NCBI RefSeq assembly: GCF_029873635.1
Contig: NC_080418.1
Span: 8,876,562-8,940,561 of the forward strand
DNA from: Malania oleifera
Lineage: Eukaryota; Streptophyta; Magnoliopsida; Santalales; Ximeniaceae
Reading direction: 5' to 3'
DNA: 64,000 nucleotides
Below the pieces are notes generated by a model. That model did no database searches, had not been told where the DNA came from, and was given only the letters and a program-made list of their open reading frames with translations. Below, one piece after another: positions 13,300 to 25,233 of this stretch. Each line of letters opens with the position of its first letter. Position 1 is the stretch's first letter. Made by a program: the position numbers and the translations under genes.

Positions 13300-16196
13300 T
13301 GTAAAGACCCGGTGAATTATATGAATTAAATAATAATGGAAGGAGAGGAAGGAAATTGAAAAAGGGGTCATAGCAGGTCCTCATCAACGAAGCGACATGT
13401 CTCCTCAATGAGGAATTAGCGAGAGGCTATTTTCAGCTCTGAATTTCGTCGACGAGGAATGAGCATTCATCGACTAACTTCCTTCGCGGCCTCGTCGACT
13501 AAGTGACGTGTCTCGTTGATGAAGGCCAGTGTATAAATAGCCCTAAACTCGGATTTCAGCGCAAATTGCTCAAGAAAATTATATTTTCTCTCTTCTTTTC
13601 GATTTTCCTCTCTTCTCTCTAAGATTTTGGGTCCATTCTTCGCCGGATTGACGATCCGAAGCCGCCACGACACTCCTGGGGAAGTTCTTTTCAAGTCTGC
13701 TGGAGTGGATCGTTGGCAGGGTTAACTTGAATTCCATCCCAAAATCAAGGTAAGGTTTTTTATTTGGTATTTGGCTTTCCTACAGTTGTAGAAAATGTAG
13801 TACTCAAAAAAATACTGAAGTTTTGTTTAGGGAGATGTTGTTTTCAGGGTGTTAAACGGGGAACCCTGCAGGTGCAGGACTAGTCATATTAGGGGCTTTC
13901 CAGTTGTCAGGTAAGGAAAATATGCTATGCTAGTTAAAATAGAGATTTTTACTAGTAAAATGTAATATATGTTTATGGGTTTTCAGAGTAGGAAATTATA
14001 CAGTTTTATCAATTATATTTAATGAGTTTTAATTATTGTGTGGCATGAGAATATTAATATAGTACAGAATTCTACACAGTTTTTTTTACAGAATTACGAT
14101 TATATAGTTTCTACAGAATCATGATATACAGATTATACAATTTTATTACAAAGCTATGACTACATAGTACTTATAGAATCATGATTTACAGTATATATAC
14201 AAAAAATATTTTTACATTATTTTCAGGATCATGATTTACAGTATATACAGACAGGAAGATGTTTTTATAGTTTTCATAGTACCATGATTATATAGTTTTA
14301 TAGAACCATAATATACAGATCATAGAACCATGACATACAAAAATACAATTGATACAGAAATACAGTTTACTACAGCGTCATGGTTAATACAGTTTATATA
14401 GGATCGTGGTAAAACAAATAGATTTTATATAGAAATGTATTATATAGTATCAGACCCTGATGGATCATTACAGATTAGTTTATAGAGCACAATACCATAG
14501 CTATTTACAGTTCAGAGTACAACCACATAACTCAGATAGTATGTGGGTTTACAACAGTCGATCGTGCCTATGTAGTGGACAAGCTCCCCGTCAGTTAGGG
14601 TTGAGGAGTCTAATATGATTTTTGGAGTATAGTTGTAGTGACCTAAATAATTATAATATTTAAATAATAATAGAGAGGGAGGAAATAGAAATGGGAAAAG
14701 AAAAGAAAGAGGCAGCAGGCCTCGCATTCGTCGACGAAGTTACAATTGGGCTCGTCGATGAGGGTACGTTTCGTCGATGAGAAAATACCAAGAGGGGGTT
14801 TTGGGCATCCTTGAATTTCGTCGACGAGTGAAGGGGATGTCGACGAATTGCCTATTGACCTCGTCGACGAGGTGACGTGACTCGTCGATGAAGGCCAGTG
14901 TATAAATAGGCCAAATCTTCATTTTTGGCTGCAAAACTCACGCACAACTCTCATTTTCTCTTTCCTCTTCGGTTCTCCTTCCTTCTCTCTCAATTTTTGG
15001 GTCCATCTGCCGTTGGATTGACGATCCAAAGCCACCATGACACTCCTAGGGAAGTTCTCTGCATATCTGCTGGGGTGGATCGTCGATGGGTCGAGTTCGG
15101 AATTCATCTCAAATCAGGATAATGTTTTCTACTCAATCTTTGACTTCTTGACAGTTGTATAAAGCATAGTACACATAAAAATACTGAAATTTGGTTCTGA
15201 AAAATGTCGTTTTTAGGGTGTTGACCAGGGAACCCAGCGAGTGTTGAGTTGATTGTTTAAGGGGCTTTTTCAGGAATCAGGTATAGGGATAAACTAAGCT
15301 AGTTATTTTATGTTTCCTACTGCTTAGGCTTCTGCATTGTGTTTCTGATATATCCCTGATACCCACGGGTTTAGGTAGATTATGACCTGCTAGATTTATT
15401 ATACTAATTTGTATTATTTAAGGAAAAAAATTTATATGAAAATTAAGCAGGTCGTTACAATAGTGACTTATGCTCGTAGGCTAGCCAGTGATAGGTCCTG
15501 CCTACGGGCCACACAACCCTCTCACGAGGGGTTAAATCATAACATACAATATCCATCTAGGGAAATTTTCTCAGTTATTATATGTATATCTAGATTTACA
15601 GAAACAGTAGATGTATCTATGAATATTAGAAGTATTATGAATAGAAAATTCATAAATACAATTATGTTAAGTAACATAAGTATGAGCTATACTGTACGTC
15701 ATGCATACATGTTTTCTCAAATTCAGTTATCTATGGTATTTCTAAATCATATTTTACAAATATATAACTCATTTGCCACACACTAGCAATAACATATTTC
15801 GTCTTACCGAGCGTTGTCTCATCCCAGTGATTTAACATTTTTCAAGTTATCCAGTTAGGCGAGCAAATTAGGCTCGCAGATAGAGGGGGCTACAGTACTA
15901 CTCTATCTGTAGGGTAAGTTTTTTGGGAGGTTATTTTTGTAAGCCCTAGTTTTAGTTGAGGGTATTTTTGGGAATAGTTGTGTATGTATATTTTGGTGAA
16001 ATATTCTGACACTCTGGTATTGTATATATATGGTTATGGTTTATGAATTCAGCTTCTCGCTGCTTAGGTGGTTTGTTGTGTTTCATATTCCATGGGTCTT
16101 ATCTGGATCGTGATAAGCATTTGATTTATATTAAAAGGTATCAGATCAATGAAATTTCACAGTATATATATAGGGAAAAAAAATCAGGTCATTACA
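13300..16196 (+). repeat. 5' LTR of gypsy element 1
   Basis: It starts TGTAAAGACCCGG and ends GGTCATTACA. Net length is about 2066 bp after removing the solo LTR at 14634-15464. U3 has TCGTCGACGA-like words (13380-13525), a GTGACGTGTCTCGT element near 13504 and the TATA box GTATAAATAG at 13531. Strong donor-like sites lie at 13750 (AAG/GTAAGG) and 13911 (CAG/GTAAGG). A branch-point-like block lies at 15801-15827. The acceptor that follows in sister LTRs reads TTCAAG here and is probably damaged. Confidence 0.9.
14634..15459 (+). mobile_element. short gypsy solo LTR (826 bp)
   Basis: It begins TGTAGTGACC, ends GGTCGTTACA, and is flanked by ATAGT on both sides (14629-14633, 15460-15464). It has a TCGTCGACGA array (about 14728-14895), a GGTGACGTGACTCGTCGATG element, a TATA box GTATAAATAGG near 14909, and a GGGGCTTTTTCAGGAATCAG/GTATAG donor-like site at 15281. 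It belongs to the same broad LTR type as its host but is less than half as long, lacking the downstream half with the conserved branch-point block. Confidence 0.9.
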
Positions 16197-16199
16197 GTT

Positions 16200-16211
16200 T
16201 GGTATCAGAGC
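16200..16211 (+). promoter_or_regulatory. primer binding site of gypsy element 1
   Basis: TGGTATCAGAGC lies 3 bases after the 5' LTR, complementary to initiator tRNA-Met as in the other elements of the window. Confidence 0.9.
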
Positions 16212-16515
16212 ATAGGTTCTAGGTTCTGTAGATTTTAAAGTGCAGCGGAAGCAATACCTGAGTATAGGAAAGGATTGAGGTTTGTTCTGTGGTCTGGATA
16301 CATGATTTCCGTAATGGTTTCTGTGTCTTTCTTGGGGTTACGATTTCAGGAAAGTCATAGTAAACTATTTTCGGGTCGTGTGTCTAGGTTGCAGAATTGA
16401 ATTTTGAATTAAGATCAAGGAGGGTAGTTAAGTGTGAATATGAGATTTCAGTTGAATGAAATGGAATAGATTTGCACGGGAGATAGGGTCTTTAAAGTGT
16501 GTTCTTGTTTTTAGG

Positions 16516-17070
16516 ATGGACCCAGGAAGCAGTGGTACAACTCGATTTATTGAGTTGTCTTGGTTCGGCCCACATTTGGCACCAGACAAAGAGAAAAAGG
16601 CAAGAAAATTTGAAGAAGGTTTGAGGTAGAACTTGTTTGAGCAGGTTATTGGTTTTTGGGCTCAGACAATTGCGAAGGTCGTAGATAGGGCTATGGTTAT
16701 TGAGAGTGGCATGCAGATAGGTATTGCAGCTCAGAGTTAGATAAAAAGGCCCACGCCTCAGGGTTTTCAGGCAAGTTCCAGTCGGGGCCCATGGAGAGGA
16801 GACTGTTATAAGGGAAATCAGAGATAAACAACAAGACCTCGTGAGAATCAGGGTATGCATACCTACCCGGTGTGTTAGACATGCGGGAGACGACATTTGG
16901 GGGAGTCCTAGGTAGGGAGAGATGTTTGTTATCGTTGTGGGAGACCCGGCCACATGGAACGAGCATGCCCAGGACCGCCGATCTAGGTCCCAACTCCCAA
17001 ATCCTATTGGGGAGGTTATCAAGCACCTCATGGAGGCCAGCAGAGGAATATAGCCCCGACGAGGGTTTAT
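16516..17070 (+). pseudogene. gypsy element 1 Gag, internally deleted
   Basis: The start ATG at 16516 (MDPGSSG) matches the start of Gag in gypsy element 2 (31579). After nine codons the frame jumps to the region that in element 2 lies about 495 nt downstream of its start, so roughly 470 nt of capsid is deleted. The remainder includes a cluster of stops (first at 16627-16629, from a Gln codon by C-to-T) and one recognisable CCHC zinc knuckle, CYRCGRPGHMERAC, near 16927. It runs in frame into protease. Confidence 0.8.
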
Positions 17071-17600
17071 GCTTTGACGCCAGGTGATGTTGAGACTGCC
17101 GCAGATGTAGTGACAGGTACTTTTACTGTTCTACCATATCAAGTTATTGTTTTATTTGATTCATATGCTACTCATTCCTTTGTCCTTGCAACCTATGTCA
17201 AATTGTCTAGAAATAAGACCCAGTTATTAGAAGTAAAATTATCAGTAGCTACACCGTCAGGGTCAGTGATGAGGTGTCGAAGAGTGCTTAGGAGTTATCC
17301 AATAGAAATTCAAGGGAGAGTGTTACCAGCTGACCTAATCGTATTAGATATGTATGGGTTTGATGTAATACGAGGTATGGATTAGTTGGTAGTTAATCAT
17401 GCCAGTATTGATTGTCATCAGAAAGAAGTAATTTTTAGACCCCCTAGCGAGCAAGAATTCAGATTTGTTGGTTCACATGTACGTGCTTTGTCGCAGTTAG
17501 TGTCAGTCATGCAGGCGAGCAGACTACTCCTAAACGAAAGTCAGGGGTTTATAGCTTTTGTGAAGGAAGTGTCAGGAAATGAATTAAAGCTTGATAGTAC
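17071..17600 (+). pseudogene. gypsy element 1 aspartic protease region
   Basis: Readable as LTPGDVETAADVV, then the active-site region LFDSYATHSFV near 17152-17184. The family consensus there is Asp-Ser-Gly or Asp-Thr-Gly, so the Gly appears replaced by Tyr and the enzyme should be dead. A TAG at 17383-17385 stands where a Trp is expected (GMD, stop, LVVNH). The linker to RT follows (FPDIFPKELLGLPPDREV). Confidence 0.8.
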
Positions 17601-18960
17601 ACCAATGGTAAGGGAATTTCCAGATATTTTTCCAAAAGAGCTACTTGGGTTGCCTCCTGATCGCGAGGTAGATTTTTTTATAGATTTACCTCCAAGGACA
17701 ATGTCGATCTCTAAGGTTCCTTACCGTATAGCTCCAGCTGAATTGGTAGAATTAAAGGATTAGTTGCAAGACTTGCTGGATCAGGGATTTATATGACCCA
17801 GTGTATCGCCGTGGGGAGTTCCAGTGTTGTTCGTAAAGAAGAAAGACGAGTCTATGAGGATGTGTATTGATTACATGGAGATAAACAAGGTAACTATTAA
17901 GAATAGATATCCTCTACCCTGTATAAATGATTTGTTTGATCAACTCCAAAGTACACGAGTGTATTCCAAGATTGACCTCAGATCAGGCTATCATCAAATG
18001 AGGGTAAAAGCAGAGGACGTCTCGAAGACAGCCTTCAGGACCAGGTATGGGCACTATGAATTCCTCGTTATGCCATTTGGTTTGATGAATGCCCCAGTTG
18101 TGTTCATGGACTTGATGAATAGAGTCTTTCACCAGTATTTAGATCAATTTGTTGTGGTTTTTATTGATGATATACTGGTTTACTCGATGAGTTTTAAGGA
18201 TCATGAGGCGCACTTGAGGCAAGAACTGCAGACGCTCAAGGAGAAGAAGTTGTATGCCAAGTTTAGTAAATGTGAATTTTGGCTAGAGAAAGTGTTGTTT
18301 TTGGGTCACGTGATCTCAGGGAATGGTATTTCTGTGGATCCCAGAAAAATTGATGCAGTGGTGAATTGGGTCAGACCGAAGAACATTCAGGAAATCAGAA
18401 GTTTCTTAGGGCTGGCAGGTTATTACCGTCGATTTGTTGAGGGGTTTTCAGCTTTATCAAGGCCTCTCACGCGTTTGACCAGGAAAAATTCCAGATTTGC
18501 ATGGGATTATGAATGCGAGTAGAGTTTTCAGGAATTAAAGCAGTGGCTCGTCACTACACCAGTACTGACGATTCCATTAGGAGGTGATGATTATGTAATT
18601 TACAGTGACACATCTTTGAAAGGGTTTGGCTGTGTATCGATGCAGCATGGTAGGGTGGTAGCGTATGCTTCCACGTAGTTGGAAGAATATGAAAAGAACT
18701 ACCCTACTCACGATCTGGAATTGACTATAGTGGTACATGCACTAAAGATTTGGAGACATTACTTGTATGGTGAGAGATGTGAAATATTTTAGACCATAAA
18801 AGTTTAAAGTACTTCTTTACGCAAAAAGAGTTGAATATGCGGCAAAGGAGATGGTTATAACTTATAAAGAATTACGATTGCACCATCAGCTACTACCCAG
18901 GTAAAGCAAATGTGGTGGCTGATGCACTGAACCATAGATCAGATGGTACAACGCAGTTAG
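17600..18960 (+). pseudogene. gypsy element 1 reverse transcriptase and RNase H
   Basis: RT fingers and palm are well preserved from PYRIAPAEL to the RT C-terminus, including the [13 protein letters not shown] block and the catalytic FIDDILVYS near 18159. The domain is interrupted by TAG at 17761-17763, TGA in FI-stop-PSVSPWG and TAG at 18520-18522. RNase H begins near 18600 (YSDTSLKGFGCVSM) and loses frame near 18790 inside [13 protein letters not shown]. It ends at [12 protein letters not shown]-like wording near 18900. Ty3/gypsy by sequence and by domain order. Confidence 0.88.
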
Positions 18961-19106
18961 CAGTAGTAATACAACACCCAATTCAGATGGACTTGGAAAG
19001 GTTCGGCATGGAGTTAGTGGAGGATGATCCTCAGACATTTATTATCAGCCTTGTTGTCAGCCTACGCTATATGAAAAGATTAAAGTTGCTCAGGGGGATG
19101 ACCTAG

Positions 19107-19526
19107 AATTAGCAGAGGTAATAGTTAGAGTGCAGGATGGTCAAGGAGAGTAATTCAGTATTTCTAAAGACAGGGCTCTGAGGTTTCGCACCAGATTGTG
19201 TGCCTGCGGATGATGATATTAGGAGAACGATTCTAGAGGAGGCTCACAGATCTCTATATTTGGTTCATCATGACAGTACTAAAATGTATAGAGATTTATG
19301 AGAGTATTTATGGTGGAGTGGCATGAAGAGGGAGATTGCAGAATTTGTGTAGCAGTGCTTAACATGCCAACAGGTTAAGGCTGAGCACCAGAGGCCGGCA
19401 GGACAGTTGCAACCATTTTACATCCCTGAGTGGAAGTGGGATCACATATCCAGGGATTTTGTTACTAGGCTACCATCGGCACCAGATGGTCAGAATGCTA
19501 TCTAGGTAGTTGTTGATTGGTTGACG
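19107..19526 (+). pseudogene. gypsy element 1 integrase, first part
   Basis: A frame-shifted HHCC zinc-binding region (LVHHDSTKMYRDL, then [11 protein letters not shown]) and the first part of the catalytic core ([17 protein letters not shown]) are readable. The domain is cut at 19532 by a solo LTR and continues at 21908. The break falls within the Lys-Thr-Ala-x-Phe-Leu-Pro motif. Confidence 0.78.
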
Positions 19527-19531
19527 AAAAC

Positions 19532-20479
19532 TGTAATGACTCGAAAAATATTGAGATTATAATATTAAAGAGAGAGGAAAAATGGAAACAGGAATAGAAG
19601 GAGGCAGTAGACTTCATCGACGAACGCGGAGCGTTCATCGACGACATTGCATTTTGGAGATAATAATAATATCAAAGAATTGTCAGTACTCGTCAACGAA
19701 TACAGGGTTTCGTCAACGAGTGCATAAGGAAACTCGTCGACGAATACAGAGCCTTGTCGACGAGTACATAAGGAAATTCGTCGACGAATACATGGCATCG
19801 TCGACGAGAAAATACCGAGAGGGGTTATGGAGCAGCCTGAATTTCGTCGACGAATACAAAGACTCGTCGACGAATTTATTGAAAGACTCGTCGACGAGAT
19901 GACGTGTCTCGTCGATGAATCTGGCAGTATAAATATCTAAAAATCGGCATTTTTATCCATTTACCAGCGCCTCACTCTTTCTCCTCTCTCTCTCTCTACG
20001 TCTCCCTCTCCTTTCTTTTTTCGATTCCGGCCCCACCAGTCTCCGGATCGACGATCCGAAGCTACCAAGACGCTCCTGGTGGAATTCTCTACAAGTTTGC
20101 TAGAGCGGATCGTCGGGAAAACGAAGTTGGATTTCATCCTAAATTCAGGGTAAGGTCTTTTATTCAGTTTTTGACTTCCTGACAGTTATAGGAAATGATG
20201 TAGACTAAGAAATACTGATATTTTGTTCTGGGGGATTGCGTTTTCAGGATGTTGGGCTAGGAACCCTGCGGGTATAGAGTCAGAATTATATAGGGGCTTT
20301 TCAAAGTTAAGGTAAGGGAAATATGCTATGCTAGGAGTTTTAATAAAGTTAACAGCGATTTTATAGATGTATATTTATGCCAGTTTATTATACAATTTTT
20401 ATTAAATATGAGTTTAAATGATTGTGTGGCCTAAGTGATTTTCATGAGATGAAGCAATTTATATAGCTTTAATAATATA

Positions 20480-20510
<31 letters not shown>

Positions 20511-20698
20511 CATACTATATGGAATGCATGTAGACTGTGTGTACAGTTTATATGGTTCTTCTCAGTATACGAAATTATACAGAATATACAGATGTAGATA
20601 TATATATTCACAGAGATTATACAGAGAATGTACATGCATTTATAGTTTTATAAGATTAGTTTCTTGAAACAGAGATACACACACACACACACACACAC

Positions 20699-20749
<51 letters not shown>

Positions 20750-21355
20750 TATACATATTCATGTATACAGTATTATTCAGATCAGTATTTATACCACAGC
20801 TTTATACAGAATTTAGTATGCCATGTTTCCTATTACCGTAATATACAGACAGAGATACAAAGGTAGCATCAAGATGCTACATATGCAGTATACAGTTCTA
20901 CAGTATATATATATATATAGTACATAAAGATAGCGTTATGGTAATTTTGGAACATGACGAAAACAGTAAAAGAATATATATGTATATATGTATATAGTAT
21001 TAGATCCCTGTGGAAAGATTATAGACAGACACAGTACAGATACAGTTTATAAAGCACGGCACCATTGCTATACACAGATAGAGTGCAACTACATATCTCA
21101 GATAATATGTGGGTACCGTCTAATCGAGCTCGGAGAGAATGCAGCTCCCCAGTACACTGGGTAGAGGGGGTCGGTTAGGCGAGGTGGCATTCAGTCCCGT
21201 GCCTAGGAGAGGATGCAGTTCGGCCGGGCTGAGGTAATGTAGAGTATATTGACTTATCTGGAGGGCCGACCAGAGAGAGTCCCGCCTACGGGCCGCACAA
21301 TCCTGTCATGAGGGGTCAAATCATGACGTACAGAGTCCCAGGGATAAAAGCACAG

Positions 21356-21394
<39 letters not shown>

Positions 21395-21902
21395 TACAGT
21401 TTTACAGTATATGATGAGTATAGTATGATATTACCAGTATGAAAAGTAGAAAAACAGATGATACAGTATGTTTTAAATTGTGAAAGAAAGATATTTTTTA
21501 CAGATGATTTATTACATTGCATTTCAGTTATCATTTTTAAAAGTATCTTTAACCACACACTAGTAATAGCATATTTCCATTTACTGAGCGTCGACTCACC
21601 CCATTACTCTAAAATTTTTCAGGTGAGCCCGTTAGGCGAGCAGATCAGGCTCGCGGATAGAGAGAGTGTTGATCGCCCTGGTTTAGGGTGTGTTTTTGAC
21701 AGAGTTGGGTATATTTTTGAGTAGATGATGATAGAAGGGCATTTTGTATGGATATAGTTTGTAAATATTGGATTCTGGTGTTGTTTGTATTTATGTAAAT
21801 GGTTATATGATTTGCGTATCCGCTGCTTAGGTATGAATGCAAATGCACAGATATATTTATATAGATATAAAAAAAAATGAATAGAATTTTGAGGACGTTA
21901 CA
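19532..21902 (+). mobile_element. gypsy solo LTR in integrase (2371 bp)
   Basis: It begins TGTAATGACTCG and ends GAGGACGTTACA. Flanks are AAAAC (19527-19531) and AAAAA (21903-21907), consistent with a duplication carrying one change, and integrase reads on across it. U3 (19610-19920) is the densest TCGTCGACGA array of the window. It is followed by GATGACGTGTCTCGTCGATG and a TATA box GTATAAATAT near 19928. Donor-like sites are at 20150 and 20312. The branch-point block is at 21577-21600 and an acceptor TTTTTCAG/G at 21615-21623. Microsatellites (AT and AC) lie at 20481-20511, 20681-20741 and 21356-21391. Confidence 0.88.
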
Positions 21903-21907
21903 AAAAA

Positions 21908-22880
21908 AGCTAATTTTCTACCTATAAAAGTTAGCTACCCTATGAACAGATTGACAGAGATTTACATTCAGGAGATTGTTTGACCCCATGGAGTACCAGT
22001 ATCTATAATCTCATATCGTGATCCACACTTTACATCGCAATTTTGTAATAGCTTGCAGGAGGCTTTGGGGTCTCAGTTAGTATTCAACAACGCTTTCCAT
22101 CCTCAGACAGATGGTCAGATAGAGAGAACGATCCAGGTACTTGTGGATATGTTGCGAGCGTGTGTATTGGATTTTGGGGGTAGCTGGACCCAATATTTGC
22201 CACTAGTGGAGTTTGCCTACAACAACAGCTATTAGGCTAGCATGGGCATGACACCATATGAAGCGTTTTATGGTAGGAAGTGTCGTTCTCCTTTATACTG
22301 GAGTGAGCTAGGTGAGAGGTGAGTTTTGGGGCCAGCAATAGTGCAGCAGGCGTATGATAAAGTTCAACTTATTCGAGATAGAATCAGTGCAGCACAGAGT
22401 CGGTAGAAAAGTTATGCAGATACTTGCCGTCAGGAATTGAAATTTGAAGTGGGTGATCATGTGTTTTTGAAAATAGCACCACTAAAGGGAATCATGAGGT
22501 TTGGGAAGAAGGGTAAGTTGAGCCTTAGGTTTATTGGTCCATTTGAGATACTTGAGAAGATTGGATCAGTTGCCTATCGGCTAACTTTACCACTAGCTCT
22601 ATTCAGAATACATGACGTATTTCATATTTCTATATTAAGGAAATACGTCCTAGATCCCTCCCATATTATCAGTTACGCAGAATTAGAATTCAGTGATGCT
22701 CTAGCATATGTGGAAGCTCCAGTGCAGATCTTAGATAGAAAAGAACGAGAATTGCGTAGTAAGAAGATACCATTAGTAAAAGTCCTGTGGAGGAATCACG
22801 CAGTAGAATAAGTTTCTTGAGAACTTGAAGATGAAATCAGACAGAAATACCCACACCTATTTAGTGGGAGACAACAGTGA
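21908..22880 (+). pseudogene. gypsy element 1 integrase end and chromodomain-like tail
   Basis: The integrase core resumes (ANFLPIKVSYPMNRL) and includes ISYRDPHFTS, where the family has Ser-Asp-Arg-Asp; the catalytic Asp seems replaced by Tyr. [14 protein letters not shown] carries the Glu region. Stops lie near 21980 (TGA), 22234 and 22321. The tail has VGDHVFLKIAPLKG, KLSLRFIGPFEILEK and IHDVFHISILRKYV, then a chromodomain-like VQILDRKERELR ... VKVLWRNHAVE (22437-22811). Two more stops precede the end at 22880. This tail is what suggests a Tekay-type chromovirus. Confidence 0.85.
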
Positions 22881-23022
22881 TTTGTAAGTTAAAGTAATGA
22901 TAATTTTATTTTATTTAGTACAATGTAATTGTAATGTAGAGTATAGGATAGGATAAGTTGTTTTTTGTTTTGGGAGAATTTTTCTTTTATGGGTATAATT
23001 GTAATCTCCCAGAACTATTTAT

Positions 23023-23068
23023 GTAACCATGGTATTCCTCCGCCATAAGTGAGGTTAAGGAATAAAAT
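23023..23068 (+). repeat. 3'-end motif shared with gypsy element 2 and the L1 LINE
   Basis: About 45 bp reading GTAACCATGGTATTCC, then TCCGCCATAAGTGAGG, then an AATAAA. Nearly the same sequence occurs at 35147-35195 in gypsy element 2 and, on the minus strand, at 51580-51628 in the LINE 3' end. Here it lies about 80 bp before the 3' LTR, between pol and the polypurine tract. Confidence 0.8.
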
Positions 23069-23135
23069 AAGTAGACTGTTTTCTTTAAGGGATGGTAAAT
23101 CATATGTATAGTAAATTTCGAGGACGAAATTTTAT

Positions 23136-23148
23136 AAGGATGGGAGAA
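23136..23148 (+). promoter_or_regulatory. polypurine tract of gypsy element 1
   Basis: AAGGATGGGAGAA ends immediately before the 3' LTR. It is preceded by TTTCGAGGACGAAATTTT, a phrase that also occurs in degenerate form before the 3' LTR of gypsy element 2. Confidence 0.85.
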
Positions 23149-25228
23149 TGTAAAGACTCGGTCAATTATATGAATTAAATAATAATGGAAGGAGAGGAAG
23201 GTAATTGAAAAATGGGTCACAGCAGGTCCTCGTCGACAAACAGAAGCGACGTGTCTCGTCAATGAGGAATTATCAAGAGGCTATTTTAACTCTAAATTTC
23301 GTTGACAAGGAATGAGCATTCGTCGATGAACTTCCTTTGTGGCCTCGTTGACGAAGTGACGTGTCTCGTCAACGAAGGCCATTGTATAAATAGCCCTAAA
23401 CTCGGATTTGAGCGCAAATTGCTTAAGAAAATAATATTTTCTCTCTCCTTTTCGATTTTCCTCTCTTCTCTCTAAGATTCTGGGTCCATTCTTCGCCGGA
23501 TCGGCAATCCAAAGCAGGCACGACACTCCTGGGGAAGTTTTCCTCAAGTCTGCTGGAGTGGATCGTTGGCGGGGTTAACTTGAATTCCATCCCAAAATCA
23601 AGGTAAGGTTTTTTATTTGGTATTTGGCTTTCCTACAGTGTTAGAAAATGTAGTACTCGAAAAAATACTGAAGTTTTGTTTAAGGAGATGTTGTTTTCAG
23701 GGTGTTAAACGAGGAACCCTACGGGTGCAGGACCAGTCATATTAGGGGCTTTCCAGTAGTCAAGTAAAGGAAATATGTTATGCCAGTTAAAATAAAGATT
23801 TTTACCAGTAAAATATAGTATATGTTTATGGGTTTTCAGAGTAGGAAATTATACAGTTTTATCAATTATCTTTAATAAGTTTTAATTATTATGTGGCATG
23901 AGAATATTGATATAGTACAGAATTCTACACAGTTTTTTTTATGGAATTATGATTATATAGTTTCTACAGAATCATGATATACAGATTATACAATTTTATT
24001 ACAAAGCTATGGCTACATAGTACTTACAGAATCATGATTTACAGTATATATACAAAAAGATGTTTTTACAGTATTTTCAAGATCATGATTTACAGTATAT
24101 ACAGATAGGAAGATGTTTTTATAGTTTTCATAGTACCATGATTATACAATTTTATAAAACCATGATATACAGATCATAGAACCATGACATACAGAAATAC
24201 AGTTGATACAGAAATACAGTTTACTACAGTGTCATGGTTAATACAGTTGATATAGGATCATGGTAAAACAAATAGATTTTATATAAAAATGTATTATATG
24301 GTATCAAACCCTGATGGACCATTACAGATTAGTTTACAGAGTACGATACCGTAGCTAATTACAATTCAGAGTATAACCACATAACTCAGATAGTATGTGG
24401 GTTTACAACAGTCGATCGTGCCTATGTAGTGGACAAGCTCCCCATCAGTTAGGATTGAGGAGGTCAATCTGACTTTCAGAGTATAGTGACTTATCCTACT
24501 AGGCCAGCCAGTAATAGGTCCCGCCTACGAGCCGCACAACCCTGTCATGAGGGGTTAAATCATGACATACAGTATCCATCCAAGGAAATTTTCTCAGTTA
24601 TTATATGTATATCTAGATTTACAGAAATAGTAGATGTATCTATGAATATTAGAAGTATTAAGAATAGAAATTTCATAAATACAGTTATGTTAAGTAACAT
24701 AGGTATGAGCTATACTGTACATTATGTATACATGTTTTCTCAGATTCAATTACCTAGGGTATTTCTAAATCAAATTTTACAAATATGTAACTCATTTGCC
24801 ACACACTAGCAACAGCATATTTCGTCTTACTGAACGTTGTCTCATCCCAGGGATTTAACATTTTTCAGGTGATCCAGTTAGACGAGCTGATCAGGCTTGT
24901 AGATAGAGGGGGCTATAGTGCTGCCTTATCTGTAGGGTGAGTATTTTGGGAGGTTATTTTTGTATAGCCCTAGTTTTAGTTGAGGGTATTTTTGGGAATA
25001 GTTGTGTATGTATATTTTGGTGAAATATTTAGACACTCTGGTATTGTATATATATGGTTATGGTTTTATAAATTCAGCTTCTCGCTGCTTAGGTTGTTTA
25101 TTGTGTCTCAAATTGCATGGGTCCTATGTGGACCATGATGAGGGTTTGATTTATATTAAAAGGTATTAGAGCAGTGAAATTTCACAGTATATATATATTT
25201 ATAGAAAAAACAAAATCAAGTCGTTACA
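23149..25228 (+). repeat. 3' LTR of gypsy element 1
   Basis: 2080 bp, TGTAAAGACTCGG to CAAGTCGTTACA. It keeps the intact acceptor-like TTTTTCAG/G (24861-24869), 35 nt after a branch-point-like CTGAA. The main donor seen in the 5' LTR is changed to CAAGTAAAGG near 23761. The differences from the 5' copy are mainly transitions, plus small indels near 23230. Confidence 0.92.
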
Positions 25229-25233
25229 CTAAC

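Larger units (their letters stand above)
13300..25228 (+). mobile_element. Ty3/gypsy element 1 (Tekay-like chromovirus), inserted in copia gag
   Basis: The target duplication CTAAC (13295-13299 and 25229-25233) and paired LTRs (13300-16196 and 23149-25228) define it. The primer binding site is at 16200-16211 and the polypurine tract at 23136-23148. The domain order is Gag, protease, RT, RNase H, integrase and a chromodomain-like C-terminus, which is gypsy order. It carries two younger solo LTRs, 14634-15459 in its 5' LTR and 19532-21902 in its integrase. Internal stops, a Gag deletion and lost catalytic residues make it non-autonomous. The clade is an inference from the C-terminal wording. 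Confidence 0.93.

Noticed and set aside
16492-17031. Minus-strand frames of 179 and 109 codons opposite gypsy Gag
   Set aside because: Shadows of the decayed Gag coding region, which is readable on the plus strand with zinc-knuckle motifs.
19582-19902. 106-codon frame with repeated VDE/SST words, and the opposite frame at 19565-19798
   Set aside because: Both are translations of the TCGTCGACGA array in the LTR U3, not proteins.
19730-19915. CRISPR-like look of regularly spaced repeats
   Set aside because: Plant nuclear DNA; the repeats are 10-bp palindromes with irregular spacers in an LTR, and no cas genes are present.
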